Positions 8,065-16,249 of a stretch of DNA of 57,030 nucleotides are shown piece after piece. Each line of letters starts with the position of its first letter. Position 1 is the first letter of the stretch. The position numbers and the translations under genes are program-made. Origin of the DNA: Zunongwangia pacifica (lineage in GTDB: Bacteria; Bacteroidota; Bacteroidia; Flavobacteriales; Flavobacteriaceae); the NCBI RefSeq assembly GCF_023499215.1, contig NZ_JAKHSK010000031.1, positions 1-57,030 on the forward strand, read 5' to 3'. The notes below the pieces were generated by a model. The model searched no databases. It saw only the letters and a list, made by a program, of their open reading frames with translations, and had not been told where the DNA came from.

Positions 8065-9069
8065 ATGGATTCATTAACCCAGATTGTTTTAGGAGCTTCG
8101 GTAGGCGAAGTGGTTTTAGGTAGAAAAGTTGGTAACAAAGCCATGCTCTATGGGGCGATTGCCGGTACTATTCCAGACCTAGATGTGATTGCCAGTAATT
8201 TTACCGATACGATTACGGCCAACGAAATACATCGAGGATTTACCCATTCTATCTTTTTTGCGCTGATTTTCGCACCTATTTTTGGATGGATCATTTCTAA
8301 AATCGAACGAAAAGCTGATGTGGATTGGAAAGGCTGGTCTAAATTAATGTTTTGGGGCCTGTTTACGCATCCGCTTCTAGATATGTTTACTACCTGGGGA
8401 ACACAGCTTTTCTGGCCGGCAGATATTCGCCTGGCGTTTAAAACCATTTTTGTGATCGATCCCTTTTATACGCTTCCGTTTTTGTTTTTTACGGTGCTGG
8501 CAGCTTTTAGACCAAAAGGCTCCATTAGCCGTAGAAAACTGAATTATATGGGATTGCAGTTAAGTTGTTTTTACCTTTTTTGTATTACGATTCCGCTAAA
8601 GATTTATGCTTTTTATGAATTCAAAGATGCATTAGAAGAACAAAACCTTTCGTATTACGAAATTGAAACAAAACCTACGCCATTTAACACCATATTATGG
8701 ACGGCCAATGTAGAGACAGAAAAATCGTATTTGGTGGGGACGTATTCCATTTTAGATGATCAACCTATAGAATTTCGTCGTTATCCTAAAAACTATGATC
8801 TGTTAGGAACCATTAAAGATTATCCAAATTTCGAACGATTAGTAAAGATCTCGAAAGGCTGGTATACGATTACTGAAAAAGAAGGCGATTTATATTTCAA
8901 TGATCTTCGGTTTGGGACAATCGATCCAATGGGTAATGATTCGCGGTTTGTATTTAGTTATAAGCTTGAAGTGAAAAATGGCGAGTTGATCGCTACTGAA
9001 GTTGAAAAAGATTACGGCGACGCTTCTAAAATGATGAAAGGTCTATTGGAACGAATGAGAGGGAACTAG
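8065..9069 (+). CDS. Membrane-bound metal-dependent hydrolase (YdjM/DUF457 family)
   Basis: This 334-residue protein begins MDSLTQIVLGASVGE, typical of the YdjM/YbcI (DUF457) family. Possible metal ligands are D in GTIPDLD and H in HRGFTHS, plus HPLLD. Four or so membrane helices lie between about 70 and 190, followed by a soluble domain of about 130 residues. The family is annotated as metal-dependent hydrolase by similarity; the substrate is unknown. It is the last gene of the run beginning at 4172. The right arm of a long inverted repeat starts directly after its stop. Confidence 0.85.
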   Translation: MDSLTQIVLGASVGEVVLGRKVGNKAMLYGAIAGTIPDLDVIASNFTDTITANEIHRGFTHSIFFALIFAPIFGWIISKIERKADVDWKGWSKLMFWGLFTHPLLDMFTTWGTQLFWPADIRLAFKTIFVIDPFYTLPFLFFTVLAAFRPKGSISRRKLNYMGLQLSCFYLFCITIPLKIYAFYEFKDALEEQNLSYYEIETKPTPFNTILWTANVETEKSYLVGTYSILDDQPIEFRRYPKNYDLLGTIKDYPNFERLVKISKGWYTITEKEGDLYFNDLRFGTIDPMGNDSRFVFSYKLEVKNGELIATEVEKDYGDASKMMKGLLERMRGN

Positions 9070-9070
9070 T

Positions 9071-9225
9071 TTGCAGTGGGCAGTGGCAAAATTCAATAAA
9101 CAATTATCAATTAACAGGCAGCCTTTAGCTTTCAGTTCAGCAATAACCAATTTTAACTAGAAGTCATTTCGACAGAAGCGAAGCGGAATGGAGAAATCTA
9201 ATTTAAAATTTTGTTCTGATTCCTG
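9071..9225. repeat. Long inverted repeat, right copy
   Basis: Reverse complement of 121-271. It starts two bases after the stop of the upstream gene. Its outer end carries the motif TCATTTCGACAGAAGCGAAG and GCGGAATGGAGAAATC, a common flavobacterial intergenic repeat. Confidence 0.75.
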
Positions 9226-9292
9226 GATATTTGAGCTTAGAAAATAGACTTCTTTGGAATATTTTTAACCTTAAGTACTTAAAATATTGAGG

Positions 9293-9325
9293 AAACCTCA
9301 CAGGTTTTCGAAACCTGTGAGGTTT
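9293..9325. repeat. REP-like palindrome, copy 2
   Basis: Left arm AAACCTCACAGGTTT (9293-9307), loop TCG, right arm 9311-9325, fully complementary. Just upstream, 9271-9282 is another small palindrome (TTAAGTACTTAA). Confidence 0.85.
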
Positions 9326-9598
9326 AGTTGTACACTTTTGAAAGATGAAACGAATGTCATTATTTCGAGCTTTCTTCGCTGTCAGGACTTTAATGCGAGA
9401 CCGAAGGCAGGAATCCCATTCAAAATTCAAAATTTACAAAGATATCTCCACAAGGTCGAGATCACATCACTTTTACATTCAAAATTCAGCATTCAAAATT
9501 CAAAATAAATTTCGCGGCTCTTTCCTCTCTCGTCTTGTTTGTATTCTAACTTCTAAAATCTTATTTCCTTATCTTAGGTGCTGTAAAACCCCAGATTG
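9326..9598. other. Intergenic stretch of decayed repeats
   Basis: This AT-rich stretch holds fragments of the flavobacterial repeat that reads like TCATTATTTCGAGC...GGCAGGAATCCC, and tandem-like copies of CATTCAAAATTCA (near 9418, 9476 and 9490). No protein family, RNA gene or clear promoter was found; open frames here are accidental. Confidence 0.5.
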
Positions 9599-11314
9599 AT
9601 GAAACCACAATTCCTGCTTTTCTCATGTTGCTTATTTTTTACCGGTATTTTTTCAGCCCAAAATCCATCAGCCCAATTAGATAATATTATTAAGAGCGAA
9701 CAGGAGCACAAGGCGTACGATTATGCCGAATATCCTTTGGGATTACATACTGAAGAGCTTTATAAGTCGGAAGCCGATTTTGCCAAAAAACTACTTGATA
9801 ATTTATCCAAAATCGATAAATCGAAGCTCTCACAAACCGAAAAAATCACAGCCGAACTAATGAAATTTAAACTTCAGGAGCGGGTAGATCAATATGAATA
9901 CAAAGCCTATTTAAATCCGTTACTTTCAGATGCCGGTTTTCATGTAAGCTTACCGTATCATGTTGGGCGTTTAAACAATTACGATCAGGTAAAATGGTAT
10001 TTAAAAAAGCTAAATGCCATTCCGCAGTACGTCGATCAAAATTTAGCATTGTTGCGCGAAGGATTAGAACTAGGAATCACTCAGCCATTAGTTATTTTCG
10101 ATGGATATGAATCGACTTATAACGATCAGATTGTAGATGATTATAAAGAAAGTTTTTATTATAGTCCATTTCAGGAATTACCAAAAAACTTAACGCAAGC
10201 GCAAAAAGATTCGGTATTAAAAGTGGCTAAAATTGCTGTAGAAGAACATGTTATTCCGCAGTTTAAACGAATAAAGGAATTTTTTGAAACCGAATATTTC
10301 CCGAAGACACGAAAAAGCATAGGTGTTTCTGAAATCCCAAACGGTAGCGAATATTATCAAAACCGAATCCACTATTACACCACTTTAGATCTTACCGCAG
10401 ATGAGGTTCATGAAATTGGCCTAAAAGAAGTAGCGCGAATTAACGCTGAAATGAAAGCGATTATTGAAGAAGTGGAATTTGAAGGAAGTTTTGATGAATT
10501 TATCGAATTTCTACGAACTGACGATCAATTTTATGCAGAAACCGGAGAAGAGTTATTAAAAGAAGGACGGGATATCGCTAAGCGTATCGATGCGCAATTA
10601 CCGCGATTCTTTAAGGTTTTACCCAGAAAACCATACGGTGTAGCGCCGGTACCAAGTGCCATTGCTCCAAAATATACAGCAGGACGCTACAAAGGCCCAT
10701 CTTCCCCAACCGAGCCGGGATATTTTTGGATCAATACCTATAAATTAGAAAGCAGGCCAAAGTATGCATTACCAGCTTTAGCGCTTCATGAAGCCGTGCC
10801 GGGACATCATTTACAAATATCTTTAAATGCCGAATTAGGGGACAGTATTCCGCCTTTTCGACGTGGATTTTATTTGTCGGTGTATGGCGAAGGCTGGGGG
10901 TTATACGCAGAAAGTTTAGGTGAAGAAATGGGGATTTATACCACTCCGTTTGAGAAATTTGGGCAGCTGACTTATGAGCAATGGCGGGCCTGCCGATTGG
11001 TGGTTGATACCGGAATGCATGCCAAGGGCTGGAGTCGTGAAAAAGCAGTGGCATTTTTAACCAAAAATACCGCACTTTCTTTGCATGAAATTAATACCGA
11101 GATAGATCGTTATATTTCGTGGCCGGGCCAGGCGCTTTCATACAAAATGGGAGAGCTTAAGATTAAAGAATTGCGCAAAAAAGCGGAAGATGTTTTAGGG
11201 TCAGCTTTTGATATTCGGGAATTTCATAAGGTAATTTTATCGCAGGGTACGGTAACTTTAACCCTAATGGAAGATTTGGTGAACAATTATATTAAAGAGA
11301 CGAAAAATGAATAA
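9599..11314 (+). CDS. Exported DUF885 family metallopeptidase
   Basis: A secreted or periplasmic DUF885 protein of 571 residues from the ATG at 9599; a TTG one codon upstream is less likely. The signal peptide is MKPQFLLFSCCLFFTGIFSAQ. The zinc motif HEAVPGHH is at 397-404 (HExxxxH), followed by GEGWGLYAESLGEEMG, which would give the third ligand. The C-terminal part contains PGQALSYKMGELKI, also typical. DUF885 proteins are predicted peptidases. The stop overlaps the start of the M23 gene by 8 bases, so the two exported peptidase-like proteins are probably made together. Confidence 0.9.
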   Translation: MKPQFLLFSCCLFFTGIFSAQNPSAQLDNIIKSEQEHKAYDYAEYPLGLHTEELYKSEADFAKKLLDNLSKIDKSKLSQTEKITAELMKFKLQERVDQYEYKAYLNPLLSDAGFHVSLPYHVGRLNNYDQVKWYLKKLNAIPQYVDQNLALLREGLELGITQPLVIFDGYESTYNDQIVDDYKESFYYSPFQELPKNLTQAQKDSVLKVAKIAVEEHVIPQFKRIKEFFETEYFPKTRKSIGVSEIPNGSEYYQNRIHYYTTLDLTADEVHEIGLKEVARINAEMKAIIEEVEFEGSFDEFIEFLRTDDQFYAETGEELLKEGRDIAKRIDAQLPRFFKVLPRKPYGVAPVPSAIAPKYTAGRYKGPSSPTEPGYFWINTYKLESRPKYALPALALHEAVPGHHLQISLNAELGDSIPPFRRGFYLSVYGEGWGLYAESLGEEMGIYTTPFEKFGQLTYEQWRACRLVVDTGMHAKGWSREKAVAFLTKNTALSLHEINTEIDRYISWPGQALSYKMGELKIKELRKKAEDVLGSAFDIREFHKVILSQGTVTLTLMEDLVNNYIKETKNE

Positions 11315-12263
11315 ATCAGCTTTTATTTTATTCTTTTTGCTTATTTTTCAGTTTAGTTTTGGGCAAAACCAAAACGATTATGAAGAGGTGAAAGAATCGG
11401 TTATTTCAGCATATAATTCAGGTAATTATACAGCTATTTTCGATACCTATTCCATGCAGATGAAAGAGGCATTAGGTTTAGAAAAAACCGAAACCTTTTT
11501 CAAGAACCTTAAAAATTCCGCAGGAAATATTATCGATTCTGAGTTTTTAACTTTTAATCCGCCATACACCATCTATGCAACAGAATTTGATGGCGGCGCA
11601 TTTATGTTTAGTCTCGCGCTTTCAGAAAATAAAGAAATTACGGGTTTTAAGTTTACGCCCTACGGAAAAACAACCAATCTTACTGAAGCCGATACGATGC
11701 TGGATTTACCTTTTGAAGGGGAATGGTATGTGGTTTGGGGAGGTGATACTAAAGAAGACAACTACCATGTAGAACATCCTGCGCAAACGGGAGCTTTTGA
11801 TTTTTTAAAGATCAACGACGATCTTAAAACCCATGACGGTGATGGGAGTCGTAACGAACAATATTATGCCTTCGGAAAAGAAATTTTATCGCCCGCAGCG
11901 GGTGAAGTGGTGATGGTGGTCGACGGAATTTACGATAATGTTCCCGGTGAAATGAACTCCGATTTTGTAACCGGGAACACGGTGGTAATCAAATTAAAAG
12001 AGGGAGAATATTTGTGGCTGGCACATTTTAAAAAGCACTCCATACAGGTTAAAGAAGGCGAGCAGGTTGAAGAAGGACAATTATTGGGATTATGCGGAAA
12101 TTCAGGTAATTCCAGTGAACCTCATTTACACATGCATATTCAGGATGAATTAAAAATGAATAGCGCAAAAGGTTTAAAATCGTATTTTAAGCGCTTAAAA
12201 GTAGATCGAAAATATATCGAAAATTACTCCCCTGTACGCGGAGATTTGATCGAGAAGATCTAA
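11307..12263 (+). CDS. Exported M23 family metallopeptidase with N-terminal DUF3887-like domain
   Basis: The 318 residues begin with a signal peptide (MNKSAFILFFLLIFQFSFGQ). Residues about 24-115 look like the DUF3887 domain (YEEVKESVISAYNSGNYTAI). The C-terminal half is LytM/M23-like: the metal-binding Asp probably lies in GAFDF, and the HxH motif is in SEPHLHMHI. GNTVVIK and GQLLGLCGNSGNS are further M23 landmarks. M23 enzymes cut peptidoglycan cross-bridges or small peptides. It overlaps the DUF885 gene by 8 bases. Confidence 0.88.
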   Translation: MNKSAFILFFLLIFQFSFGQNQNDYEEVKESVISAYNSGNYTAIFDTYSMQMKEALGLEKTETFFKNLKNSAGNIIDSEFLTFNPPYTIYATEFDGGAFMFSLALSENKEITGFKFTPYGKTTNLTEADTMLDLPFEGEWYVVWGGDTKEDNYHVEHPAQTGAFDFLKINDDLKTHDGDGSRNEQYYAFGKEILSPAAGEVVMVVDGIYDNVPGEMNSDFVTGNTVVIKLKEGEYLWLAHFKKHSIQVKEGEQVEEGQLLGLCGNSGNSSEPHLHMHIQDELKMNSAKGLKSYFKRLKVDRKYIENYSPVRGDLIEKI

Positions 12264-12467
12264 TTCATATACCGCTTCGCTGTTAGATGTTAGATCTCGT
12301 TTGCTGTTAGTCGATAGAATTGAGTATTGAGACGCTTCGTTTTTAGAAGTTAGAGCATAAATTTAATGATATGAGAGATTTAATTTGAATGCTGAAAGTC
12401 ATTTCGGTTGGAGCGTAGCGCAATAATGAAATCCAATTTTTTTAATTCTACTTTTCTGAAAAAAGAA
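12264..12467. other. Intergenic repeat remnants
   Basis: The stretch carries a TTAGATGTTAGATCTCG/CGCTTCGCTGTTAG-type repeat (12275-12355) and a diverged copy of the TCATTTCGGTTGGAGCG-type repeat (about 12398-12430). The same families occur at 3322-3380 and 51600-51667. No gene is seen. Confidence 0.5.
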
Positions 12468-12618
12468 AAAGAGGCTGTCTAAAAATATCCCAAAACGTCA
12501 TTCTGAACTTGTTTCAGAATCTCATCTCATTGATTTAAAAATCGCTATGAGAACCTGAAACAATTACAATAGCTATTGGAACGGGTTGACTAAAATTGAG
12601 TTTTTAGACAGCCTCTTT
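12468..12618. mobile_element. MITE-like element, copy 1
   Basis: A 145-bp unit (12471-12615) whose ends are inverted repeats GAGGCTGTCTAAAAA and TTTTTAGACAGCCTC; three flanking bases on each side also pair (AAA/TTT), giving 18 bp. There is no coding capacity. Inside are the hairpin ATTCTGAACTTGTTTCAGAAT-like segment and a central palindrome. The reverse complement of 51123-51267 matches with about 9 differences in 145 bases (by eye). It lies between the stops of convergent genes. Confidence 0.75.
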
Positions 12619-12673
12619 AGTTTTAAATATCGCTGTAAGCTATGCTATAAAACTTCTCACTAAGACTGATTAC

Positions 12674-14062
12674 TTATTTCTGTGAATCAGCGAAGTTTTG
12701 AAAGAAATAGGGAATGGTTTCAATACCTTTTAGGTAATTCCAAATTCCAAAATGTTCGTTCGGCGAATGGATCGCATCGGTATCCTGGCCAAAGCCCATT
12801 AAAATAATCTTGCTTTTTAAAGCTTTTTCGAAAAGAGAAACGATAGGGATACTGCCACCGCTACGTTGTGGGATTGGTGTTTTTCCGAAGGTTTTTTCAT
12901 AAGCTTTGCTTGCAGCTTTATAGGCATCGTTATCGATTGGGGTTACATAGGCATAACCACCGTGGTGCGTATTCACTTTTACTGTTACTGCTTTTGGAGC
13001 CAGGCTTTCAAAATGCTTTTTAAAAAGTTCAGAGATTTCTTTCCAATCCTGATTAGGTACTAAACGCATCGATATTTTGGCAAAGGCTTTAGCGGGTAAG
13101 ACTGTTTTGGCGCCTTCGCCAATGTAACCGCCCCAGATTCCGTTTACATCTAAGGTTGGTCGAATAGATCCGCGTTCTAGAGTAGAGAAACCCGCTTCAC
13201 CATAAACATCGTTTATATCCAGTTTCTTTTTATATTCTTCTTCGTTATATGGCGCTTCAGCCATTTTTGCTCTTTCTTCAGCAGAAAGTTCTTCCACATT
13301 ATCATAAAATCCCGGGATGGTGATATGATTATGCTCATCGGTAAGGGAAGCGATCATTTTTGTAAGAATATTGATCGGGTTTCCAACCGTTCCGCCATAA
13401 AGTCCCGAGTGTAGGTCGCGATTTGGACCGGTAACTTCAACTTCCATATAAGATAAACCGCGCAATCCTGTAGTGATACTGGGCACATCTTTAGCGATCA
13501 TACTCGTATCTGAAATCAGGATCACATCATTTTCCAGCTTTTCGATATTATTTTCAATAAACCAGCCTAAATGCTCACTACCAACTTCTTCTTCACCTTC
13601 GATCATAAATTTTACATTACAGGGAAGCTGATTGGTTTTGGTCATATATTCCAATGCTTTTACATGCATGTACATCTGGCCTTTATCGTCGCAGGCACCA
13701 CGGGCAAAAATAGCACCGTCTGGATGCAGTTCGGTTTCTTTGATAACGGGTTCGAAAGGAGGGGAGTTCCAAAGATCTAAAGGGTCTGGCGGCTGAACAT
13801 CGTAGTGACCGTAAACCAATACGGTTGGCAGGTTTTTATCGATAATTTTTTCTCCGTATACTACAGGATGTCCCGGGGTATCACAAATTTCGACGAGGTC
13901 GCAACCTGCTTTTTCTAATTGGGTTTTCACTGCTTTTGCAGTGGTGATCATCTCATTTTTAAATTTTGAATCGGCACTTATCGACGGAATTTTAAGTAAA
14001 TCAACAAGTTCTGAGACAAATCTATCCTTATGTTCGTCGACATAAGATCTTACGTTGTCCAT
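12674..14062 (-). CDS. M20 family dipeptidase (CNDP-like)
   Basis: A 462-residue zinc dipeptidase of the M20 family, similar in length to carnosinase-type enzymes. Metal and catalytic motifs are in order: VYGHYDVQPPDP (H86, D88), ARGACDDKGQ (bridging Asp at about 125), IEGEEEVGSEH (acid base and metal Glu, 155-159), a downstream Asp in ISDTSM, and a late His in DAIHSPNEHFG. The dimerisation domain occupies about 210-380. No signal peptide is present, so it likely works in the cytoplasm and splits small imported peptides. This fits nearby exported peptidases, but no operon link is visible. Confidence 0.93.
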   Translation of the reverse strand: MDNVRSYVDEHKDRFVSELVDLLKIPSISADSKFKNEMITTAKAVKTQLEKAGCDLVEICDTPGHPVVYGEKIIDKNLPTVLVYGHYDVQPPDPLDLWNSPPFEPVIKETELHPDGAIFARGACDDKGQMYMHVKALEYMTKTNQLPCNVKFMIEGEEEVGSEHLGWFIENNIEKLENDVILISDTSMIAKDVPSITTGLRGLSYMEVEVTGPNRDLHSGLYGGTVGNPINILTKMIASLTDEHNHITIPGFYDNVEELSAEERAKMAEAPYNEEEYKKKLDINDVYGEAGFSTLERGSIRPTLDVNGIWGGYIGEGAKTVLPAKAFAKISMRLVPNQDWKEISELFKKHFESLAPKAVTVKVNTHHGGYAYVTPIDNDAYKAASKAYEKTFGKTPIPQRSGGSIPIVSLFEKALKSKIILMGFGQDTDAIHSPNEHFGIWNYLKGIETIPYFFQNFADSQK

Positions 14063-14122
14063 GTAGTTTAGATTTTGAAATTTATCAAAGGTAAGAAATT
14101 CAAAATTTTTTTTGAAAGCTTG

Positions 14123-14152
14123 TTTGTGTATTGAAAGATTTGTTTATATTTG
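14123..14152 (+). promoter_or_regulatory. tRNA-Leu promoter
   Basis: TTTG (14123-14126), an 18-base spacer, then TATATTTG (14145-14152). This is a full match to the Bacteroidota sigma-ABfr promoter TTTG/TAnnTTTG and lies 38 bases before the mature tRNA. Confidence 0.8.
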
Positions 14153-14190
14153 CATCCGCTTACCGAAAGGATAAGCACTTTATTGAGCCC

Positions 14191-14272
14191 GCGGGCGTGG
14201 TGGAATTGGTAGACACGCTAGACTTAGGATCTAGTACCGCAAGGTGTGAAGGTTCGAGTCCTTTCGCCCGCA
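14191..14272 (+). tRNA. tRNA-Leu, anticodon TAG
   Basis: An 82-base class II tRNA. The acceptor stem GCGGGCG (14191-14197) pairs with CGCCCGC (14265-14271), and A14272 is the discriminator. The anticodon stem CTAGA/TCTAG encloses CTTAGGA with anticodon TAG. A long variable arm (TACCGCAAGGTGT region) and a GGTTCGAGTCC T-arm are present. CCA is not encoded. Confidence 0.97.
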
Positions 14273-14280
14273 CAGGTTAA

Positions 14281-14309
14281 AAGCCTCTCAGCAATGAGAG
14301 GCTTTTTTT
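14281..14309 (+). terminator. Rho-independent terminator after tRNA-Leu
   Basis: Stem AAGCCTCTC (14281-14289) pairs with GAGAGGCTT (14296-14304) around a 6-base loop and is followed by TTTTT. It begins 9 bases after the tRNA. Confidence 0.9.
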
Positions 14310-14371
14310 ATACTCAGATATTTTTAATTCAAAGTTTGACTTTAATTTTAGAATATTGAAACGGAAGGGAT

Positions 14372-14423
14372 AAAAAACTACCCGGAATGTTGGCTATGTG
14401 AGCTAAACAATATACCGGGTAGT
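14372..14423 (-). terminator. Rho-independent terminator of the SusC-SusD-DUF885 operon
   Basis: Read on the minus strand, ACTACCCGG (14423-14415) pairs with CCGGGTAGT (14385-14377) and is followed directly by TTTTTT. An inner TTAGCT/AGCCAA pairing extends the hairpin. It lies about 30 bases after the stop at 14453. Confidence 0.85.
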
Positions 14424-14452
14424 GCAATTGAATAATTTGGGGTAATTATAAC

Positions 14453-16225
14453 CTAATCGATCGAATCGTAAAATTTCCAGGATGTTTTAAAATCTTCCTT
14501 TACATCCTGATCGGTCAATATAGCTCTTATCATTTCTATTGGCATGGAGTTAAGTTTCATGATTTTATCATGAAATTCTTTATCACTCATTTTACCGGTT
14601 TTTACCAATTCTTCCCGGAGCGCATAAAACTGCCTGCCACCGGTTAAATAAGCTAGTTGATATAAAGGGGGATAGCTTCCAATAAAAGAGCGTCGTACTT
14701 CACCTTCAGCATTGGCGCGTTCAAAGCCTACGCGGTCTACCAGAAAATCGATGCATTCCTGTGGAGTCCATTTTCCTAAGTGATAGTTTAATGAAAAGAT
14801 AATTCGGGCGCAACGGTGCATATGCCAAAACAACATGCCGATTCGATCTTCGGGTCCACTGGGAAAACCTTTGTCCCAAAGTAATAATTCCCAGTAGAGT
14901 GACCAGCCTTCTGTCCAAAACGGAGTGCGGTAGTTGCGGTAGGTTCTATAGCGGCTATTCATAAAACCTTCTAAATTGTGACCTGCAATTAATTCGTGAT
15001 GAACGGTAGCTTTAGAGAAATGCGGATTGTTACCCCGCATACTCATCATTTTTTGATCATAGCTCATTTCGCTTGTCGGGTAAGAAATCGTGATGTTTGT
15101 GCCACCGGTAAAAAAGGGATTTACCAATTGTCTTTGTGGCGACATCATTTGCATGCCCCAGGTTTCTTCAGCTAACGGCGGTACGCTAATAAGATCATGT
15201 TCTTTTAAAAAATCAATAGATTCATTATACAAATCTAACATGGCTTCAGGCTGATGGCCCGGTGCTACGTATGTATTTTTGACTTTTTCCTGCGCGGCTT
15301 TCCAGTCTTTGCCAAATCCCATTTCTTCTGTAGCTTTTAAAAGTTCTTTGTCACACCATGCGAACTCTTTATTGGCAATTTCAATAAGTTCTTCCGGGTT
15401 GTAGGGAATCATCTCATATTTCAATTGTTTTACCAGCTCGTCTCTTCCGGCTGGATAGCCAATAATACCACTTTCATCAACGGGACGTTTGTTTTCCAGT
15501 TTAGCTTGAAAGGCAGTTTTATAGTCTGCTAAACTAGAATCTAAAGCTTTGTAAGTCGTAGGAACCCACCAGGTAAACATGGGATCATAATCATTAAAAA
15601 ATGAGAAAATACTTGTTGCTGAATTTTTTAGATCTTCTATAGCTGAAATAGCTTCCTGAATCTGGTTGTTGTTCAGTGATTCCTCTTTTTTTAAAACAGG
15701 AAGTAATGAATCTATTTGTTTAGCTGAAGTGTTCCAGCTTTGTGCAACTTCTTTAGCATCTAACTGATAACCTCTTCGTCTTAACTTTAGATATTTATAG
15801 ATGTTTTCTGAAAAGGGAAACCAGTTTTTAACTTCAGTATAGATTTTATCATGTTGTTTTGCATTATTAATATCGTATTTAAGATCACGTTTAAATAAAA
15901 TATAATCTACTTTACACTCCTGCGGAAGTTCACTAAAATTGATTTTATCTAATTCAGCCAGATATTTTTTATTTAGTGTTACAATGCGGTCTCGTCTTTC
16001 CTGCGAACCACCGGGATCTGAAATTCTTCCCCATCTAAAACTATTTGAAGGGGAATAATAGCGCACTAAGTCACCCATATCTGCTTCGTGATTGGTAATT
16101 AGCATGGGCATTACCTGGCAGGGAACATAACTTTCTTCCTGAGACTGCGCTATAGAAGAGCAAAACATTATACCAGAGAAAGTTAAAGCAAAAAAATAGC
16201 TTTTTAATTTATCGAATTTTAGCAT
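14453..16225 (-). CDS. Exported DUF885 family metallopeptidase, third gene of a SusCD operon
   Basis: A 590-residue DUF885 protein with a signal peptide ending near CSSIAQSQ (about 22-29). The zinc motif is HELIAGH (H410, E411, H416) and the later TEGWSLYWELLLWDKG segment holds the third-ligand Glu. Compared with the other copy at 9599, HEAVPGH is replaced by HELIAGH, so the two are distant relatives. It starts 24 bases after SusD and is followed by a strong terminator. The family is predicted to be peptidase, and the operon suggests that it acts on peptides caught by the SusCD pair. Confidence 0.88.
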   Translation of the reverse strand: MLKFDKLKSYFFALTFSGIMFCSSIAQSQEESYVPCQVMPMLITNHEADMGDLVRYYSPSNSFRWGRISDPGGSQERRDRIVTLNKKYLAELDKINFSELPQECKVDYILFKRDLKYDINNAKQHDKIYTEVKNWFPFSENIYKYLKLRRRGYQLDAKEVAQSWNTSAKQIDSLLPVLKKEESLNNNQIQEAISAIEDLKNSATSIFSFFNDYDPMFTWWVPTTYKALDSSLADYKTAFQAKLENKRPVDESGIIGYPAGRDELVKQLKYEMIPYNPEELIEIANKEFAWCDKELLKATEEMGFGKDWKAAQEKVKNTYVAPGHQPEAMLDLYNESIDFLKEHDLISVPPLAEETWGMQMMSPQRQLVNPFFTGGTNITISYPTSEMSYDQKMMSMRGNNPHFSKATVHHELIAGHNLEGFMNSRYRTYRNYRTPFWTEGWSLYWELLLWDKGFPSGPEDRIGMLFWHMHRCARIIFSLNYHLGKWTPQECIDFLVDRVGFERANAEGEVRRSFIGSYPPLYQLAYLTGGRQFYALREELVKTGKMSDKEFHDKIMKLNSMPIEMIRAILTDQDVKEDFKTSWKFYDSID

Positions 16226-16249
16226 TATATATAAGTTAGCTATTTTTAA

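Noticed and set aside
9203-9599. Several short open frames on both strands
   Set aside because: They run through palindromes and CATTCAAAATTCA-type repeats and have no start context or protein motif.
12471-12615. Long hairpin read as a terminator of the dipeptidase or M23 gene
   Set aside because: A near copy at 51123 with matching terminal repeats shows it is a repeated element; it may terminate transcription by chance.
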